Origin: Candidatus Nealsoniibacteriota bacterium
GTDB lineage: Bacteria; Patescibacteriota; Minisyncoccia; Minisyncoccales; MHMH01
Assembly (NCBI GenBank): GCA_030700195.1
Contig: JAUYKD010000012.1
Location: 1-7,066, forward strand
Length of the DNA: 7,066 nt
Direction of reading: 5' to 3'
Under the pieces are notes generated by a model. That model ran no database searches and was not told the DNA's origin. It was given only the letters and a program-made list of their open reading frames with translations. How positions within the stretch are numbered: the first letter of the stretch is position 1; every line of letters starts with the position of its first letter. The translations under genes were made by a program, and so were the position numbers. Positions 5,494-7,066 of this stretch are shown one piece after another.

Positions 5494-7066
5494 CTATATA
5501 TCTAAATTTTTGACTTTTTTAGCGTGTGCTTGGATGAACTTTTTTCTAGGCAAAACATCGTCCCCCATCAGAGTGTCAAAAATATGGTCTGCTTCCCTGG
5601 CATTGTCAATCATTACCTTTAATAATATCCTGTTTTCCGGATTCATGGTCGTCTCCCACAACTGATCAGGATTCATTTCACCCAAACCCTTATAGCGCTG
5701 GATAAGCGGAGTTCCTTTCTGTTCTTTTCTTAGTGAACTTAAGATTTCAGCCTTATCTACCTCGGTGTAAGCGTATTCCATACGCTTACCAAGCTGTACT
5801 TTGTATAAAGGAGGCTGAGCAATGTATATATGGCCTTTAGCAATAAGCGGTTGGAAATAGCGGTAAAAAAGAGTCAGAAGTAATGTTCTAATGTGAGCTC
5901 CGTCGGTGTCTGCGTCAGTCATAATTATTACTCGATGATATCTTAATTTTTCAATGTCAAAATCTTCAGCAATAGCTGTACCCATAGCAATAATCAATGC
6001 CTTAATTTCTTTTGAAGTTAAGATTTTATCAAGCCGAGCCCTCTCAATATTCAGAATCTTGCCTCTTAAGGGTAAAATAGCTTGAAAACGCCTGTCTCTC
6101 CCCTGTTTTGCACTATTATGAACAAAAACTCCTGAAGCTAATGCAAAATTATGAGTTTCATTAACTTCCAAATCGTAAACGTCTATTCTTGTTTTTAATT
6201 TAACTACTTTTTTAATCTTGTGATTGTAATTAGAAACAGCTTCTCTTAATTTCTCTTCGTTATCGTCAAAAAAACGACAACAAATTGTATCATATCTTAA
6301 TAAAGTTTTATCTCTTAATTTTAACCTTTCTAAGTTATATTTTTCTTTATCAATTCCGCCATCTGCGTCAAAAAGCACTTTCATTAATTTTAATCCTTTT
6401 TCTAAATAGGTTTGATTAAAAGCTTTTTTTCTTCTAACCCTAAATTCCGCAGTCCACTGTTCTTCGGTCTTCTTTTTTCTCCATATTAAGAGATTATCAT
6501 CTTGCCATTGTTTTATAGCTTTTGCTGAAAGTTCTGTTTTTTTATCCGGATACTTATTAAAATACTCTCTTACCTCTCTAGCTCTTTTCTCTCTATTTTG
6601 GGGAATACTCCAATATTTTTTTTGAATTTTATTTAATCTTTCTTGGTTTTTTTCTCGATATTCTTTATTATTTTTATAGAATTCGATAAACTTATGAGCC
6701 ATATATTGCTTATATTTTTCGTCTTGCCACTGTTTTTTTGCTCTTTCGCTCAATATTTTTACCATTTCTGGAGTAGTCATAATACGCCTAATCTTTTCTC
6801 TATATTCTTTTGTTTGATGTATTCTTTTTAATTTTTCTTTTACATCTTTCCGATGTAAACTAAATTCGAGCATTTGGCCATGATACCCCATATGTTCTTC
6901 TTTTGGCATCCGTCTTATATTATCTGGATTATTATTTAATTTATTAAAATCAATATGATGTTTATGATAACCACTTACTTCTGGATAAATTTCATTTCTA
7001 AGATTATAATTATCAGCTAAAATATGAGTAAAAACCCATCTTTTTTCTTTATTATCATAAACTAAT
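5494..7066 (-). CDS. gyrB: DNA gyrase subunit B, C-terminal part, interrupted by an intein (5' end outside window)
   Basis: The frame is open from the window edge (first full codon at 7065) to the TAG at 5494: 523 residues. The first 317 are intein; the last 206, from Ser at 6114, are GyrB. GyrB is the ATPase/Toprim subunit of the A2B2 gyrase that introduces negative supercoils. The extein begins with SAKQGRDR, then ILPLRGKILN, the metal-binding TDADTDG (DxDxD at extein residues 67, 69 and 71), AQPPLYKV and the C-terminal signature QRYKGLGEMN (139-148). SAKQGRDR and LRGKILN favour GyrB over ParE. The tail is short and lacks the long insertion of E. coli GyrB. The catalytic Glu and GDSAGG motif, the ATPase domain and the N-terminal intein half lie beyond 7066. 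The ATG at 6909 is inside the intein and is not a gene start. The protein must be spliced to be functional because the intein splits the Toprim domain. Confidence 0.93.
   Translation of the reverse strand, partial: LVYDNKEKRWVFTHILADNYNLRNEIYPEVSGYHKHHIDFNKLNNNPDNIRRMPKEEHMGYHGQMLEFSLHRKDVKEKLKRIHQTKEYREKIRRIMTTPEMVKILSERAKKQWQDEKYKQYMAHKFIEFYKNNKEYREKNQERLNKIQKKYWSIPQNREKRAREVREYFNKYPDKKTELSAKAIKQWQDDNLLIWRKKKTEEQWTAEFRVRRKKAFNQTYLEKGLKLMKVLFDADGGIDKEKYNLERLKLRDKTLLRYDTICCRFFDDNEEKLREAVSNYNHKIKKVVKLKTRIDVYDLEVNETHNFALASGVFVHNSAKQGRDRRFQAILPLRGKILNIERARLDKILTSKEIKALIIAMGTAIAEDFDIEKLRYHRVIIMTDADTDGAHIRTLLLTLFYRYFQPLIAKGHIYIAQPPLYKVQLGKRMEYAYTEVDKAEILSSLRKEQKGTPLIQRYKGLGEMNPDQLWETTMNPENRILLKVMIDNAREADHIFDTLMGDDVLPRKKFIQAHAKKVKNLDI
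6430..6849 (-). other. Array of about 17-residue aromatic/basic helical repeats in the intein (NUMOD3-like)
   Basis: After the HNH motif, about 140 residues are very rich in Lys, Arg, Glu and Gln and show a recurring unit: an aromatic or large residue, then a polar pair, then Tyr/Arg-Glu/Lys. Units centre on KEYREKI, QWQDEKYKQ, NKEYREKN, YWSIPQNR, YFNKYPDKK, KQWQDDN and EQWTAEFR, with anchors spaced mostly 17-18 residues apart. This resembles the nuclease-associated modular DNA-binding repeats (NUMOD3) of HNH and GIY-YIG homing enzymes. The role in recognising the gyrB target is inference. Confidence 0.6.
6880..6966 (-). other. HNH homing endonuclease motif within the intein
   Basis: Reading the frame upstream of the first ATG gives a HKHHIDFNKLNNNPDN segment, then EEH and a final His four residues later. 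This is the His-His/Asn/His pattern of HNH nucleases that bind one metal ion and cut DNA at the homing site. All expected residues are present. It is preceded by THILADNYNL, a stretch also expected in this nuclease type. Most studied inteins carry LAGLIDADG enzymes instead. Confidence 0.85.

Larger units (their letters stand above)
6115..7066 (-). mobile_element. Intein in the GyrB Toprim domain, C-terminal 317 residues (HNH endonuclease-bearing)
   Basis: An intein excises itself from the precursor protein and joins the flanking exteins. The C-terminal splicing blocks are textbook: VYDLEVNETHNFAL (block F) with its Asp and His, then GVFVHN (block G) with the penultimate His and terminal Asn (6117-6115), and Ser as the +1 nucleophile. 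A preceding NYNHKI segment fits the usual start of the C-terminal splicing half. The insertion lies directly before SAKQGRDR, the site I recall for the Synechocystis GyrB intein. Between these blocks and the window edge are an HNH nuclease motif and a helical repeat array. There is no stop or frameshift, so both splicing and homing could be active. The N-terminal nucleophile (block A) is outside the window. Confidence 0.9.

Noticed and set aside
5488..5503. Two tandem copies of ATATATCT at the gyrB stop codon
   Set aside because: Only two 8-bp units in AT-rich DNA; probably a chance simple repeat.
6643..6831. Plus-strand open frame rich in Phe and Ile, resembling a membrane peptide
   Set aside because: It is antisense to the Lys/Glu-rich intein repeats; the complement of AAA/GAA-rich codons reads as Phe/Ser/Leu, giving a false hydrophobic protein.
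6907..6909. ATG as the start of a gyrB-like gene
   Set aside because: The frame stays open upstream to the window edge and encodes the HNH motif, so this ATG is internal to the intein.

Overview
All well-supported genes in this window lie on the minus strand, so transcription runs from high to low coordinates: gyrB (with an intein), a small membrane protein, a CapA-family phosphoesterase, secE, nusG, rplK, a dCMP deaminase, tmk, and a thymidylate synthase. Both ends are cut. The window opens inside the intein of gyrB (7066) and closes a few codons before the expected end of the thymidylate synthase (1). The compact layout, generally low GC, near absence of Shine-Dalgarno sequences, rplK not followed by rplA, and several unusual variants suggest a candidate phyla radiation (Patescibacteria, possibly Parcubacteria) genome. 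This placement is inference; there is no rRNA in the window.

Region 5494-7066 is the 3' part of gyrB. Its Toprim domain is interrupted by an intein that ends at the usual His-Asn and is followed by SAKQGRDR of GyrB. The visible part of the intein carries an intact HNH endonuclease motif, then a long array of short aromatic/basic helical repeats, then the C-terminal splicing blocks. The HNH motif lies upstream of the first in-frame ATG and is found only by reading the open frame back to the window edge.

Region 3914-5494 holds a single-pass membrane protein of unknown function and a membrane-anchored CapA/PGA_cap-type metallophosphoesterase. A perfect 11-bp inverted repeat precedes the first. 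Region 2583-3917 is the conserved secE-nusG-rplK block. A good promoter candidate (TTGACA, 17 bp, TAATGT with extended TG) lies in front of secE, which argues that secE starts at the ATG at 3854 rather than at the upstream TTG. The 114-bp nusG-rplK spacer is filled by a nested palindromic element.

Region 1-2561 is a dTMP-synthesis cassette: dCMP deaminase (dCMP to dUMP), thymidylate synthase (dUMP to dTMP) and dTMP kinase (dTMP to dTDP). The thymidylate synthase is a three-part protein with an MtrA-like N-terminal domain, a ThyA catalytic core and a DUF4346-like tail. The dTMP kinase has Gln in place of the Walker A lysine. The most unusual items are the HNH intein in gyrB, the fused thymidylate synthase, the kinase P-loop substitution and the palindromic spacer element.
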